Shown: positions 44,899-53,679 of the stretch, piece by piece | Layout of the letters: each line of letters opens with the position of its first letter | How positions within the stretch are numbered: position 1 is the first letter of the stretch | Source: Sphingomonas sp. FARSPH | Lineage (GTDB): Bacteria; Pseudomonadota; Alphaproteobacteria; Sphingomonadales; Sphingomonadaceae | DNA: 64,000 nt | Assembly (NCBI RefSeq): GCF_003355005.1 | Contig: NZ_CP029988.1 | Location: 1 to 64,000 of the forward strand | Direction: 5' to 3' | Program-made: the position numbers and the translations under genes | Notes under the pieces: model-generated | The model's input: the letters and a program-made list of their open reading frames with translations, nothing else | What the model was told of the DNA's origin: nothing | Database searches by the model: none

Positions 44899-45106
44899 CG
44901 ACGTCCGCTCCTTCTTTCATTAATCTATCGAAGGATGGGTTTACCGGCTATAGGTTTCTGGATGGGTAGATGTGAGATTGAGGGTCATCCAGCGGTCCGA
45001 TCGTAACCGCCGGCCCGCTTCGCATCAAACCGGGGTTTATTGGAAAAACCAGACGGCCGCTTCCGCCCCAATTGCGGACGTCGCGGAAAGCGATAGCTTC
45101 GAGCCC

Positions 45107-45358
45107 ATGAGCGAGTATCGGGACAGCAGCACGCTAGGTGGAAAGATCGGCTGCGGTATGGCGGCCTTTGTCGGTGTTCCCCTCATCGGGGTCGTCTTCA
45201 TCGTGAGTTCGCTCGGCGACTGTGCGCCAGATGCCGAATGCCACAGAGGCTTAGACTGGCCGCTGCTAGGTGGGGCAATCGCGATAGCCGCAGCGGTTGG
45301 TTTGGGTGTTCGGTCGCTAACAAATTGGATCAAGGGGCGTCGGAGGGACGGCAGCTAA
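45107..45358 (+). CDS. Two-span membrane passenger of the inner transposon
   Basis: 83 residues, MSEYRDSSTLGGKIGCGM onward. Two spans (MAAFVGVPLIGVVFIVSSL and LLGGAIAIAAAVGLGV) enclose a loop with two cysteines (GDCAPDAECHRG). ATG 45107 is chosen; a longer frame upstream lacks a site. It is the transposon's only passenger. No family is recognised. Confidence 0.6.
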   Translation: MSEYRDSSTLGGKIGCGMAAFVGVPLIGVVFIVSSLGDCAPDAECHRGLDWPLLGGAIAIAAAVGLGVRSLTNWIKGRRRDGS

Positions 45359-45446
45359 CCACCACTTCGCGCCCTTCCGGAATGGCCCGCGGCCTTGAGG
45401 CGTGCTGCCTTATGTAGGTTTTCTGTTCCGTTGCTACTCAACCCCC

Positions 45447-46021
45447 AATCCGGTCGAGCTGTCCGGATCGGCAAGCGAGGCTTCCAATAACGCCACCGCA
45501 TCTGACGAAAGCCGATCACTGGTTCCGATCAGCCAGGTGTCCAGATAATCTTGCCGTTGTGAGCGAACGACACGTTCAAGCTCCTTGCGCGACGGCCCAT
45601 AAATACGCCGGTCCCGGCACCACAGGAAAACATGCTCAAGCATGGCATTGATCGACTGGCCGCCCGGGCACAGCTCGCCAGCAATCCATTCCGTCAATTG
45701 CGCGCGATCCACCCGCTTCATGCGGTGATATCCAAGATGGATCAGGATCTCCGCACAATGCCGTCGTGCTGTCCGACTGGAAAAGTCATAACCGGCTATC
45801 TCGCCAGCCTCGACACCGAGTTGCTCGGCCAGATACGAGAGGCCATCGGTAGGGATTGAGCCGGGATCGATCGCGAAAAACCCCAGGGAAGCGAAGAATT
45901 TCAGCTGCGCGGCGAGGCCAAGGCGCGTCAGGGCCGGCTTCGAATTTACAAAATCAATATCGGCAAAGCTCAGGCTCCATCGTCCGATCAAATCCCCGCC
46001 CGGAATACTCCGATCCATCAA
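45447..46021 (-). pseudogene. tnpA: Outer Tn3-family transposase, N-terminal part
   Basis: The first 191 codons plus two bases of the split transposase, starting MMDRSIPGGDLIGRWSLS at 46021. The DUF4158-type start is clear (FVNSKPALTRLGLAAQLKFF; AEQLGVEAGEIAGYDFSSR). Transcription reads into the inner transposon and stops after four foreign codons. Confidence 0.92.
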
Positions 46022-46197
46022 CCCACTCCCTATGATGGAGCGAACTGTCCTCTTCTATGATTTCCATCGTCAATACCGAATGCCACGTTCCCAAAACGTT
46101 CTCCGACTTGGCCAAAATCGCAGCTTGGGGCCGACTGGGCCTCGTTGCGTCGCCAGTGCAATCGAGGAGCCCCCTATGAAATCAAGGATGCCAAAAG

Positions 46198-46206
46198 TTA
46201 TCCACA
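46198..46206 (+). promoter_or_regulatory. DnaA box of the replication origin
   Basis: TTATCCACA, a perfect consensus DnaA binding site, about 105 bases before the first iteron and near an AT-rich stretch (gtgttatatatgggttatg, 46227-46245) suited to strand opening. Confidence 0.8.
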
Positions 46207-46310
46207 GGCCAGTCTCGCGCGCGTAGTGTTATATATGGGTTATGATTCTGTGTTACGGCGCGATTTTCGGCGCGTAACTGCCTGAAACTACTCGGTAAAT
46301 CGGACGCGCC

Positions 46311-46566
46311 GGTAACTGAAACCCCGAACTCCGGTAACTGATACCCCGAACTTCGGTAACTGAAACCCCGAATCCTCGCCCTGGGTAACTGAAACCCCGA
46401 ATCTCACGCTGCGGTAACTGAAACCCCGAATCCTCGCCCTGGGTAACTGAAACCCCGAATCTCACGCTGCGGTAACTGAAACCCCGAATCCGGCGCGTGG
46501 GTAACTGATACCCCGAACTGGTAACTGAAACCCCGAACCTTGACAGACGGTAACTGATACCCCGAA
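46311..46566 (+). repeat. oriV: Ten iterons of the replication origin
   Basis: Ten copies of the 18-mer GGTAACTGAWACCCCGAA start at 46311, 46333, 46355, 46384, 46413, 46442, 46471, 46500, 46520 and 46549. Seven read GAAACC and three (46333, 46500, 46549) GATACC. Spacing is mostly 29 with some 20 or 22. The last copy ends one base before the repA ATG, so RepA binding should also repress its own gene. Confidence 0.93.
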
Positions 46567-46567
46567 G

Positions 46568-47629
46568 ATGCCTAGCATGGATATTGAGGCACCCGTTCGC
46601 GACCCGCTCATTCCGGAGCGGCATCCCCAGCAGGAACTGTTCATCTGCGACGTGGGGGATGCCGTTCTAAAGGACGTGATGCCGCAAATGGAGCATCCCT
46701 TCTACTCGCTCTCAAAAAAGCCGGAGACCTCCATTCGGCGTTACGAGCATAACGGACAGTGGCTCGAAGTTACGCCGAGCGTGAAGGGCTTGGCGACGAT
46801 CTACGATAAAGACATCCTGATCTACTGCATTTCGCAGATCATGGCGAAGCTCAAAGCCAACCTACCTGTCTCAAAGCGGGTTAAGCTCAACAGCCGCGAT
46901 CTACTCGTCTTCACGAACCGGGGCACCTCGGGGAAGGACTACGAGGCGCTGCGTGAGGCTATCGAGCGGCTACGTGGCACCACCATCTCGACCAACATCA
47001 AGACCGGCGACGAGATCCAGACCGACATATTCGGCCTGATCGACACGGCCTCGATCCGCTACAAGAACGGCCTCGATGGGCGTCTGATGGGATGCGAAAT
47101 CACGCTTTCGGATTGGGTGTTCAACGCAATTCGGCACAATGAGGTGCTGACCCTTCACCGAGACTATTTCAGGCTGCGGAAGCCCCTTGAGCGTCGGATA
47201 TACGAGCTGGCCCGCAAGCACTGCGGGCAGCAACCCTCCTGGCGCATCGGGCTAGATACGTTGCTGAAGAAGTCCGGCGCGCAAAGCCCGCTTAAGCGGT
47301 TTCGGCAGATGGTTCGGGAGTTGGCCGAGAGCAACCATCTACCTGACTACCTCGTTGAGTTCGACCTTGAGGCGGACATGGTGACGTTCACGAACCGCGG
47401 AACGATGAAGGCCGCGCTTGCGGCTCCCGCTGCTGAGCCCTGGACGGGCGCGCTCGATGGCGACATCTACGGCGACGCCCGAAATGTCGCGCCGGGATGG
47501 GACGTGCACTATCTCGAACGGGAGTGGCGCAACTGGCTTGGCGAGAATGAAATCGCGCCGAAGCACGCCGAACGGCACTTCCTCAAATTCTGTCAGAGCT
47601 GGTTCGAGAAGCGGGGTCGGCCGAGTTGA
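46568..47629 (+). CDS. repA: Replication initiator protein RepA (RPA family)
   Basis: 353 residues. Conserved RPA segments: HPFYSLSKKPETSIRRYEHNG, LVFTNRGTSGKDYEALREAIERL, and HRDYFRLRKPLERRIYELARKHCG, the last a winged-helix core. It binds the iterons and opens the origin. The ATG at 46568 touches the last iteron; ATG 46577 is an alternative that leaves more room. Confidence 0.92.
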   Translation: MPSMDIEAPVRDPLIPERHPQQELFICDVGDAVLKDVMPQMEHPFYSLSKKPETSIRRYEHNGQWLEVTPSVKGLATIYDKDILIYCISQIMAKLKANLPVSKRVKLNSRDLLVFTNRGTSGKDYEALREAIERLRGTTISTNIKTGDEIQTDIFGLIDTASIRYKNGLDGRLMGCEITLSDWVFNAIRHNEVLTLHRDYFRLRKPLERRIYELARKHCGQQPSWRIGLDTLLKKSGAQSPLKRFRQMVRELAESNHLPDYLVEFDLEADMVTFTNRGTMKAALAAPAAEPWTGALDGDIYGDARNVAPGWDVHYLEREWRNWLGENEIAPKHAERHFLKFCQSWFEKRGRPS

Positions 47630-47780
47630 TCGCGCTGCTTCGCGGCGCGCGCGACTGACGCCGGCCGTTTCGCAAATATCCTAAGTTTCGCGACACGGGG
47701 GCAGGGGACCGACTTTCCGGCGCTGGCGCTGTCGCGAAAGTCTGTTGCAAAACCTTCGCGTTTCGATGCACATTCGCGAC

Positions 47781-47851
47781 ATGCTTGTTGGCTATGCGCG
47801 CGTCTCGACTGACGATCAGGATCTGCGGCTGCAACGCGCCGCGTTGAAGGA
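47781..47851 (+). pseudogene. N-terminal fragment of a serine resolvase
   Basis: MLVGYARVSTDDQDLRLQRA is the start of a resolvase with the catalytic serine. The frame is cut after ALKE by a Tn3-family terminal repeat beginning at 47852. An ATG at 47766 could add five residues. A resolvase C-terminus lies at 53312-53404; the middle is lost. It may once have served plasmid multimer resolution next to repA. Confidence 0.85.
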
Positions 47852-48122
47852 GGGGGCATCGCAGAATCTGGTCGTAAACGTACGCTAAGCCTCTGATTGG
47901 CGGTTTTGCGTGCGTAATGGTCGAAACCCGTCCAGTGGCAATTTCATGTCAGCCCATAGATAATCACCCGTCAGACTGATGTGCTCCCAGCCTAGCGGCG
48001 CGGCGTGGCTGAGCAGCGTATCGTCTATGGCGCGACCCCTTTGGCGGAGATGGTCGGCAGCCCTGCCAAGATAGACGGTATTCCATAGGATGATTGCCGC
48101 CGATACGAGGTTCAGGCCTGAT
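47852..48122 (-). mobile_element. End of a truncated Tn3-family transposon
   Basis: A 38-bp terminal repeat at 47852-47889 (tip GGGGGCATCGCAG, inner end ACGCTAAG) is followed by the C-terminal 79 codons of a transposase on the minus strand (SSGLNLVSAAIILWN, APLGWEHISLTGDYLW). The transposase is cut at 48122 by the next element. No partner repeat is seen. Confidence 0.88.
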
Positions 48123-48194
48123 GAGGGCATAGCGTGGATGGTACGCCAGACAACGCTAAGGGAGAACGATGCCAGAACGGTGGTATGAGGGCGG

Positions 48195-49568
48195 TCAACG
48201 CCGGAGGTCGATCAGCCCCAGTTGATCCCACATCCACGTAAAATCATAGGTAGCCATCGGATCGCCAGGCCCGGATTTTGCCGCGCCATTCTCTATATAT
48301 TTGAGCCAGTCGGCCACTTTCGGTCGGCCCGCCTTCGTGCGGGCCAGAGCGCGTGGCGTCTTGTGCCCGAGGGCCGGCACCGCTTCATCAAGCGTTTTGG
48401 TATATTCGCGTGTCAGCATCTGATGAACGATGCGTTCCATTTCGTTCGGCGGGATATCGAGCGGCTCTTCCTGCGGAGCGCGGGCGGCATCATCGGCCAT
48501 GAACTGGGCCAGAGTCCGGATTTCGGTCATAGGTGTGCTCACGCAATCACCAAGCCATTCGCTCATCTGCGCAATCGCCTGTTCAGCGCGGGCGGCGCTG
48601 TTGACCTCAACGATCAGTTTGCGTCCAGCCAACTCGACATTGGCAAAAACGGGTGTGCCGTCCTCCATGGTTGTCACAAAAGCCTGCCCGCCTTTGGTCG
48701 TTCCTGGTGTCCTCTTCTTCGTCACCGGCGCCAGCCAGTTCCAGAACGTGTCGCTCGCAGGTTCCAGCCATTGAGCCGCGTTCAGCCTGCGAACCACGCT
48801 TTTGCCGATCACGCCCTTTGCCAGCGGAAAAACGATACGGTGGAACACAAGGTCATCACCGTCGGCGTTGACCATATCCGGCGAGCTGCCGGGAATGGCC
48901 TTACCCAGACAGTCGAGCAGCCACATGTTCGTGAACATCGGCCCCGATGCCCGCAAGAGCGCGTCCTTGTCTAGGGGATCCAATCCGACAGTGCCCTGTG
49001 CATCGTCCACAAGTCGGGAAAATGCGTCGATTACGCGCACGGCGCCATCTGCGCTGAACGGCAGAAGTGCCCCGGAAATGCCGTGCCGACCGTTCACGTC
49101 AACAATTCTTGCGGCGATTTTGTCCCAGTTGACGAGGGTCTGGGTCGCACCGTGTTCCCGCACCCTCACCGGGGCAACGTCGCGCAGCAGATCGCGCAAG
49201 GTCATCGATTGGCCGGGAACCACTTCGCTGACTTCATAGAGCGACATGACCGTATCGCGTAGTGCGTGCATATAGGCTTTGTTCGGCGCCTTTTCGTTCC
49301 AGCCCCGGCGCTTGAGATAGTCATCGATCAGATTGCCACCGTCAGGTTCCAGTTCCTGCGTCAGCAGATCTTCAAAGGAACAGCCCCATAGCGGCCCTTG
49401 CCAGTGATCACCGATGATTTCGAATATGGCATCTGGCTCGAGTCCGGTTGCTTCGCACGCTGGGCCAAGATGCGCGGACAGCATTTCAACCATCGCTTCA
49501 TCCCATGGCGCCCGTTCCGCATATTTCATCAGGCCCGAAAGATCGTGAACCGATTTTGATCTGGACAT
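48195..49568 (-). CDS. Unknown passenger protein of the transposon, 457 residues
   Basis: Starts MSRSKSVHDLSGLMKYAE directly at the tnpR stop with no gap, so it is co-transcribed with the resolvase. The last 100 residues contain DEAVPALGHKTPRALARTKA and GRPKVADWLKYIENG, a motif similar to the C-termini of DUF2384/MbcA-type and SEC-C-linked proteins. The first 350 residues are not recognised. It could be a regulator, an accessory to transposition or a defence cargo. No nuclease or membrane motif is visible. Confidence 0.75.
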   Translation of the reverse strand: MSRSKSVHDLSGLMKYAERAPWDEAMVEMLSAHLGPACEATGLEPDAIFEIIGDHWQGPLWGCSFEDLLTQELEPDGGNLIDDYLKRRGWNEKAPNKAYMHALRDTVMSLYEVSEVVPGQSMTLRDLLRDVAPVRVREHGATQTLVNWDKIAARIVDVNGRHGISGALLPFSADGAVRVIDAFSRLVDDAQGTVGLDPLDKDALLRASGPMFTNMWLLDCLGKAIPGSSPDMVNADGDDLVFHRIVFPLAKGVIGKSVVRRLNAAQWLEPASDTFWNWLAPVTKKRTPGTTKGGQAFVTTMEDGTPVFANVELAGRKLIVEVNSAARAEQAIAQMSEWLGDCVSTPMTEIRTLAQFMADDAARAPQEEPLDIPPNEMERIVHQMLTREYTKTLDEAVPALGHKTPRALARTKAGRPKVADWLKYIENGAAKSGPGDPMATYDFTWMWDQLGLIDLRR

Positions 49569-50138
49569 TCAGGCGGGCCTTTCCACGCCAAGGCGGCGCA
49601 TTTCTCGATATATGGTTGATCGGCCGATGCCGAGTTGCCGTGCCGCTTCTGTTGGCGAGATACTCGCTTCGACCAGTTTAATGGCGGCATGGACCTTGCT
49701 CATGTCGAGCGGCTGACGGCCAGGTAACTTGCCCCTGGCACGGGCGGCGGCGATGCCATCCTTGGTGCGTTCGGAAATCAGCCGTCGTTCAAAATGGGCG
49801 ATGGCCCCGAACACATGGAAGATCAGTTCGCCGGCGGCCGATGAAGTGTCGATTTTCTCTTCAAGGCTTAGCAGCGCCACGCCTTGGGCGTGCAGCTTCT
49901 CAACCGTGACAAGTAATTCGGCCAGCGATCGCCCGAGCCGATCGAGGCGAACCACGGCTAATGTGTCACCCTTACGGGCGTAGGCGAGCAGGTCGGCCAA
50001 ACCGGGACGATCCATGCTCTTGCCCGACATAACGTCGGTGAACACTTTAATGGCGCCAGCCTTCTCCAGACGCATGGTCTGCCCTGCCACGTCCTGGTCG
50101 CCGGTGCTCACACGAGCATAGCCCAGAATACCGCCCAT
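49569..50138 (-). CDS. tnpR: Tn3-family resolvase
   Basis: 189 residues: GYARVSTGDQDVAGQ with the catalytic serine, VVRLDRLGRSLAELL, FGAIAHFERRLISERT, and the helix-turn-helix ISPTEAARQLGIGRSTIYREM near residue 162. It is divergent from tnpA; the 139 bases between 50139 and 50277 should contain res. Confidence 0.94.
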   Translation of the reverse strand: MGGILGYARVSTGDQDVAGQTMRLEKAGAIKVFTDVMSGKSMDRPGLADLLAYARKGDTLAVVRLDRLGRSLAELLVTVEKLHAQGVALLSLEEKIDTSSAAGELIFHVFGAIAHFERRLISERTKDGIAAARARGKLPGRQPLDMSKVHAAIKLVEASISPTEAARQLGIGRSTIYREMRRLGVERPA

Positions 50139-50277
50139 GCCCTGTGTCTCCCAAACGGCCGTTCTGTGGACGCTGTGAAGGGCAAGCGTTTCGCCCCTAC
50201 ATATCCGTCCACATACTATGTCTCTTTACTCGTCGCTGTCCATAGGCCCAGATGACCTTTTGTGGACGGGAATCGGC

Positions 50278-53253
50278 ATGGTGAAGCGCAAACATCAACT
50301 CCTGACCGAGAGTGAGCGCGATCAAATCCTCGCCATCCCGACCGACCGCGACCATTTGGCCCGCCTCTACTCGTTCGAGCCATCTGACATCGACATTATC
50401 GGCGCGCGCCGCGAGCGGCGGAACCGATTAGGCGTGGCGCTGCAACTGGCGTTGCTGCGGCATCCCGGCACGACTCTTGCGCAGATCATCCGGGACAAGG
50501 GAGCGATACCCCACCATCTTGCGGCCTTTGTGGCGGAGCAGCTCGGCCTGTGCGTAACAGACCTCGCCGATTACGCGGCGCGCGACCAAACAATGACGGA
50601 CCATGCCCGGGAACTGGCGGAGCACCTTAATCTACGTGGGCCGACCCGCACTGATATTCCGTTCATGATTGAGGCGGCGGCGAAAACGGCCTGGGCGACC
50701 GATAAGGGGATGACGATCGCGAACGGTGTCGTCACCGCCCTTCGCGAGGCCCGGATTCTACTGCCCTCCATTTCTACCATCGAACGCGTCAGCATCGCGG
50801 GACGAGCGCGTGCCCGCAAACAAGCGGCCTCCGCCCTGATCGCTGATCTCAGCGTTGAACAGGTCCACGCCCTCGAGCAACTCTTTGACGAGACTGGCGC
50901 TGGTGGTGTGAGCCAACTCACCTTGCTAAAGACGATCCCCGTTGCGGCCAAGCCCGATCACATCCGCCAGATTCTCGACCGTTTGAGACGCGTGCGGGTG
51001 ATCGGCATTTGCCCGGACATCGCTGGGCGCATCCATGCGGACCGGTTCCACCAATATGTCAGGGAAGGCCGAGCATCGCCTGCCTATATGATAGAGCGCT
51101 ATACGCCGTCCCGGCGCCGTGCCACTCTGGTCGCGTTCCTGCTCGACCTTGAAGAGCGACTTACGGACAGCGCCCTGGAAATGGCAGACAAGCTGATCGG
51201 CGGGATATTCACCCGCGCAAGGAACTCCCAGGCGCGCAGCTATGCTACCACGTCGAAGAATGTAGCACGGCTGATGCTGATCTTTCGCAGTACGATCGAT
51301 GCTCTCACCGATGCGCTCGATACCGGCGAGGATCCGATGGAGGCCCTGGATGCATCGGTCGGGTGGACAACCCTCATGAGGGTCAGGCCAGAAGTGGCAA
51401 CTATCGCAGAAACCGCCAGCCTCGATCCGCTGACGGTCGCGGCCGATCGCTATGCGACGTTGCGCAAGTTCGCGCCCGATTTGCTGGAAACACTCGAGTT
51501 CAGGGCCGGCAAGGGTAGTACGAAAACGACCGCCGCCATCGAAGTGCTCCGCGTGCTTAACAGGTCGGGCAAGCGCGATCTGCCTGCTGACGCTCCCATG
51601 CCCTTCCGCAAGGAATGGCGGAAGATCGTGGTTAGCGATGACGGCAAGGTCAACCGGCGACTCTGGGAGATCGCGACGATCGCGCACCTGCGCAACAAAT
51701 TGCGCTCCGGAGATGTCTGGGTTGAACGATCGGCGGGATATCGTCGGTTCGACAGCTATCTGCTCAGCGAGCCAAAGGCGAAACCGGTCGTGTCCGCGCT
51801 CGGCCTGCCCTTGTCGGCGGACGAATGGCTGGCACAGCGGGGCCACGAACTGGATCGGCGCTTGAAGAAGTTTGCCCAGCATCTGAAGCGCGACGCCCTG
51901 GACGATGTACGGTTCCGGGACGACCGCCTCCAGATATCGCCGGTTCGCACGATCACGACGCCTGACGCCGAGGAACTAGCCCACCGGCTCGATGCGATGA
52001 TGCCGCGCATCCGCATCACGGAATTGCTTCATGAGGTGGCGCAGGAAACAGGATTCCTCGCGGCGTTCACCAATCTGCGCACCGGTGAGCGCTGTCCTAA
52101 CGAAAACGCGCTGCTCGCGACCATCCTTGCCGATGCCACCAATCTCGGCCTCTCGCGCATGGCCGCCGCGAGCCAAGGCGTCACACGCGATCAACTCCTG
52201 TGGACCCATGACGCCTATATCCGCGATGACAGCTATCGCGCAGCGCTGGCCGTCCTCATCAACGCCCAGCACCGCATGCCATTCTCGCGGGTCTGGGGCG
52301 ACGGCACCACCTCAAGCTCCGATGGACAGTTCTTCCGGGGAGCCAAGCGCGGTGCGTCGGGCGGCGACATCAACGCGCGCTACGGCGTCGACCACGGCTT
52401 CAGCTTCTACACGCATGTCTCCGATCAGCGCGCCCCCTACCATGTCAACGTGATCTCGGCCGCGACGCATGAGGCCCCCTATGTGCTCGATGGCCTGACC
52501 AATCACGGCACCGATCTCAAAATCGCCGAGCATTATACTGACACCGGCGGGGCCACCGATCATGTCTTCGCCCTTTGCGCCATGCTGGGATTTCGCTTCT
52601 GCCCGCGCCTGCGCGATTTTCCCGACAGGCGCCTCGCGCCGATTGCCCCGGCAGCAACCTATCCCTTCATCACGCCGCTGTTGGGCAAACGCATCCGTAC
52701 CGACATTATTCGTGAGCAATGGGATGACGTGCTGCGGCTCGTAGGCTCGATCAAGGCCGGCCACGTTGCACCCTCGGTCATGTTGCGAAAGCTCGCGGCC
52801 TATGAGCGACAGAACCAGCTCGACGTGGCGCTACAGGAAATAGGCAAGGTCGAACGGACCCTGTTCATGCTGGACTGGCTTGAAAACCCTGATTTGCGCC
52901 GGCGTTGCCAGGCCGGTCTCAACAACAGCGAACAACGACATGTCCTGACGCAGGCGATCTACACTTTCCGTCAGGGGCGCATCATCGATCGCAGCCATGA
53001 GGCCCAGCAATATAGGGCATCCGGCCTCAACCTGGTGATCGCCGCCATTGTCTATTGGAACGCGACTTACATGGACGCCGCCGTCCAGCATCTGCGAGCG
53101 GCCTCGGCCGCGGTGCCCGACGATCTCCTTGCCCATACCTCCCCGGTGGGCTGGGAACATATCGCCTTTTCCGGTGACTTTCTCTGGGATAGAGCGGCGG
53201 CATCCGCTGGCCGTAAAGCGCTCAACCTGACGCAAGATATCCGCGTCGCGTAG
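50278..53253 (+). CDS. tnpA: Tn3-family transposase
   Basis: 991 residues from ATG 50278 (MVKRKHQLLTESERDQI, the conserved family start); an in-frame ATG at 50218 would add 20 residues over the probable res site. The catalytic part has RVWGDGTTSSSDGQFFRG with the first aspartate, YHVNVISAATHEAPYVLDGL and the C-terminal SPVGWEHIAFSGDFLWD. No interruption is seen, so it is probably active. Confidence 0.95.
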   Translation: MVKRKHQLLTESERDQILAIPTDRDHLARLYSFEPSDIDIIGARRERRNRLGVALQLALLRHPGTTLAQIIRDKGAIPHHLAAFVAEQLGLCVTDLADYAARDQTMTDHARELAEHLNLRGPTRTDIPFMIEAAAKTAWATDKGMTIANGVVTALREARILLPSISTIERVSIAGRARARKQAASALIADLSVEQVHALEQLFDETGAGGVSQLTLLKTIPVAAKPDHIRQILDRLRRVRVIGICPDIAGRIHADRFHQYVREGRASPAYMIERYTPSRRRATLVAFLLDLEERLTDSALEMADKLIGGIFTRARNSQARSYATTSKNVARLMLIFRSTIDALTDALDTGEDPMEALDASVGWTTLMRVRPEVATIAETASLDPLTVAADRYATLRKFAPDLLETLEFRAGKGSTKTTAAIEVLRVLNRSGKRDLPADAPMPFRKEWRKIVVSDDGKVNRRLWEIATIAHLRNKLRSGDVWVERSAGYRRFDSYLLSEPKAKPVVSALGLPLSADEWLAQRGHELDRRLKKFAQHLKRDALDDVRFRDDRLQISPVRTITTPDAEELAHRLDAMMPRIRITELLHEVAQETGFLAAFTNLRTGERCPNENALLATILADATNLGLSRMAAASQGVTRDQLLWTHDAYIRDDSYRAALAVLINAQHRMPFSRVWGDGTTSSSDGQFFRGAKRGASGGDINARYGVDHGFSFYTHVSDQRAPYHVNVISAATHEAPYVLDGLTNHGTDLKIAEHYTDTGGATDHVFALCAMLGFRFCPRLRDFPDRRLAPIAPAATYPFITPLLGKRIRTDIIREQWDDVLRLVGSIKAGHVAPSVMLRKLAAYERQNQLDVALQEIGKVERTLFMLDWLENPDLRRRCQAGLNNSEQRHVLTQAIYTFRQGRIIDRSHEAQQYRASGLNLVIAAIVYWNATYMDAAVQHLRAASAAVPDDLLAHTSPVGWEHIAFSGDFLWDRAAASAGRKALNLTQDIRVA

Positions 53254-53311
53254 TTGTTCGCTGGCTGTTCTTCCTTAGCGTTGTCTGGCGTACCATCCAC
53301 GCTATGCCCTC

Positions 53312-53404
53312 AAAGACAGCGTCAGCGAGGTTGCGCGACAGCTCGGTGTGTCGCGCCCTACCCTGCGCCGGTTTCGCGCGCGCATGACGCAGGGCGATGT
53401 GTAA
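53312..53404 (+). pseudogene. C-terminal fragment of a serine resolvase
   Basis: Directly after the transposon's right repeat, an open frame reads KDSVSEVARQLGVSRPTLRR and stops at 53402-53404. This is the helix-turn-helix end of a resolvase, plausibly the other end of the gene started at 47781. Confidence 0.8.
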
Positions 53405-53464
53405 CCTCTATGCGTTGATCAAAGGCCATGAAGCGCCCGCTCGATTGACTCTTGCGGGTAATGA

Positions 53465-53479
53465 GAACATTTAGAGAAC
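53465..53479 (+). promoter_or_regulatory. LexA box, alphaproteobacterial type
   Basis: GAAC, seven bases, GAAC exactly, the direct-repeat LexA operator of alphaproteobacteria. It lies 30 bases upstream of the imuA start, where SOS control of the imuA-imuB-dnaE2 mutagenesis cassette is expected. Confidence 0.75.
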
Positions 53480-53508
53480 ATGATTAGTTCAAGAATGTTC
53501 TCAAATGT

Positions 53509-53679
53509 ATGGAAAGCTCCAAAAACCGCGAGATCGCCACGCTGCGCGATCGAATCGCCACGATCGAATCGAACGGCCGCCGCGCGCATGGCGTGCTTCC
53601 CTTTGGCATCGACCCGCTCGACCGCAAGGTTCCCGGTGGCGGGCTCGCACTGGGGGCGCTGCACGAGGTAGCGGGCGGC
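53509..53679 (+). pseudogene. imuA: imuA, N-terminal stub
   Basis: The frame starts MESSKNREIATLRDRIATIE and continues with LPFGIDPLDRKVPGGG and GALHEVAG, the conserved N-terminus of ImuA, a partner of the ImuB/DnaE2 error-prone polymerase. After about 57 residues the homology ends and foreign sequence follows. imuB and dnaE2 are absent, so the cassette is non-functional but keeps its LexA box. Confidence 0.82.

Larger units (their letters stand above)
41224..45446 (-). mobile_element. Inner Tn3-family transposon
   Basis: 4223 bp bounded by 39-bp inverted repeats with one mismatch (tips GGGGTTTGAGTAG and GGGGGTTGAGTAG; inner end ACATAAGG) at 41224-41262 and 45408-45446. It is flanked by the duplication AATCC at 41219-41223 and 45447-45451. 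It carries tnpA and tnpR in one minus-strand unit and one small plus-strand passenger. All parts look intact, so it should be mobile. Confidence 0.94.
37805..46141 (-). mobile_element. Outer Tn3-family transposon, interrupted by a second one
   Basis: Terminal repeats of about 45 bp with four mismatches (GGCCCAGTCGGCCC at both tips) lie at 37805-37849 and 46097-46141. They are flanked by the 5-bp duplication TCGTT at 37800-37804 and 46142-46146. It carries a resolvase gene and a transposase gene that is split by a 4.2-kb inner transposon. Without the inner element its length is about 4.1 kb. No passenger gene is seen. Confidence 0.9.
48123..53311. mobile_element. Complete 5.2-kb Tn3-family transposon with passenger
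   Basis: Perfect 39-bp inverted repeats at 48123-48161 and 53273-53311 (tip GAGGGCATAGCG, inner end ACGCTAAGG). The flanking pentamers differ (ctgat, aaaga). The left side is inside another transposase and the right side inside a resolvase, so an adjacent deletion probably followed insertion. It holds a hypothetical gene and tnpR (minus) and tnpA (plus), with res between the divergent genes. Confidence 0.92.

Noticed and set aside
46311..46566. CRISPR-like array
   Set aside because: Repeats are 18 bp with short 2-11 bp gaps that are themselves partly repeated, and they stand next to repA. They are iterons.
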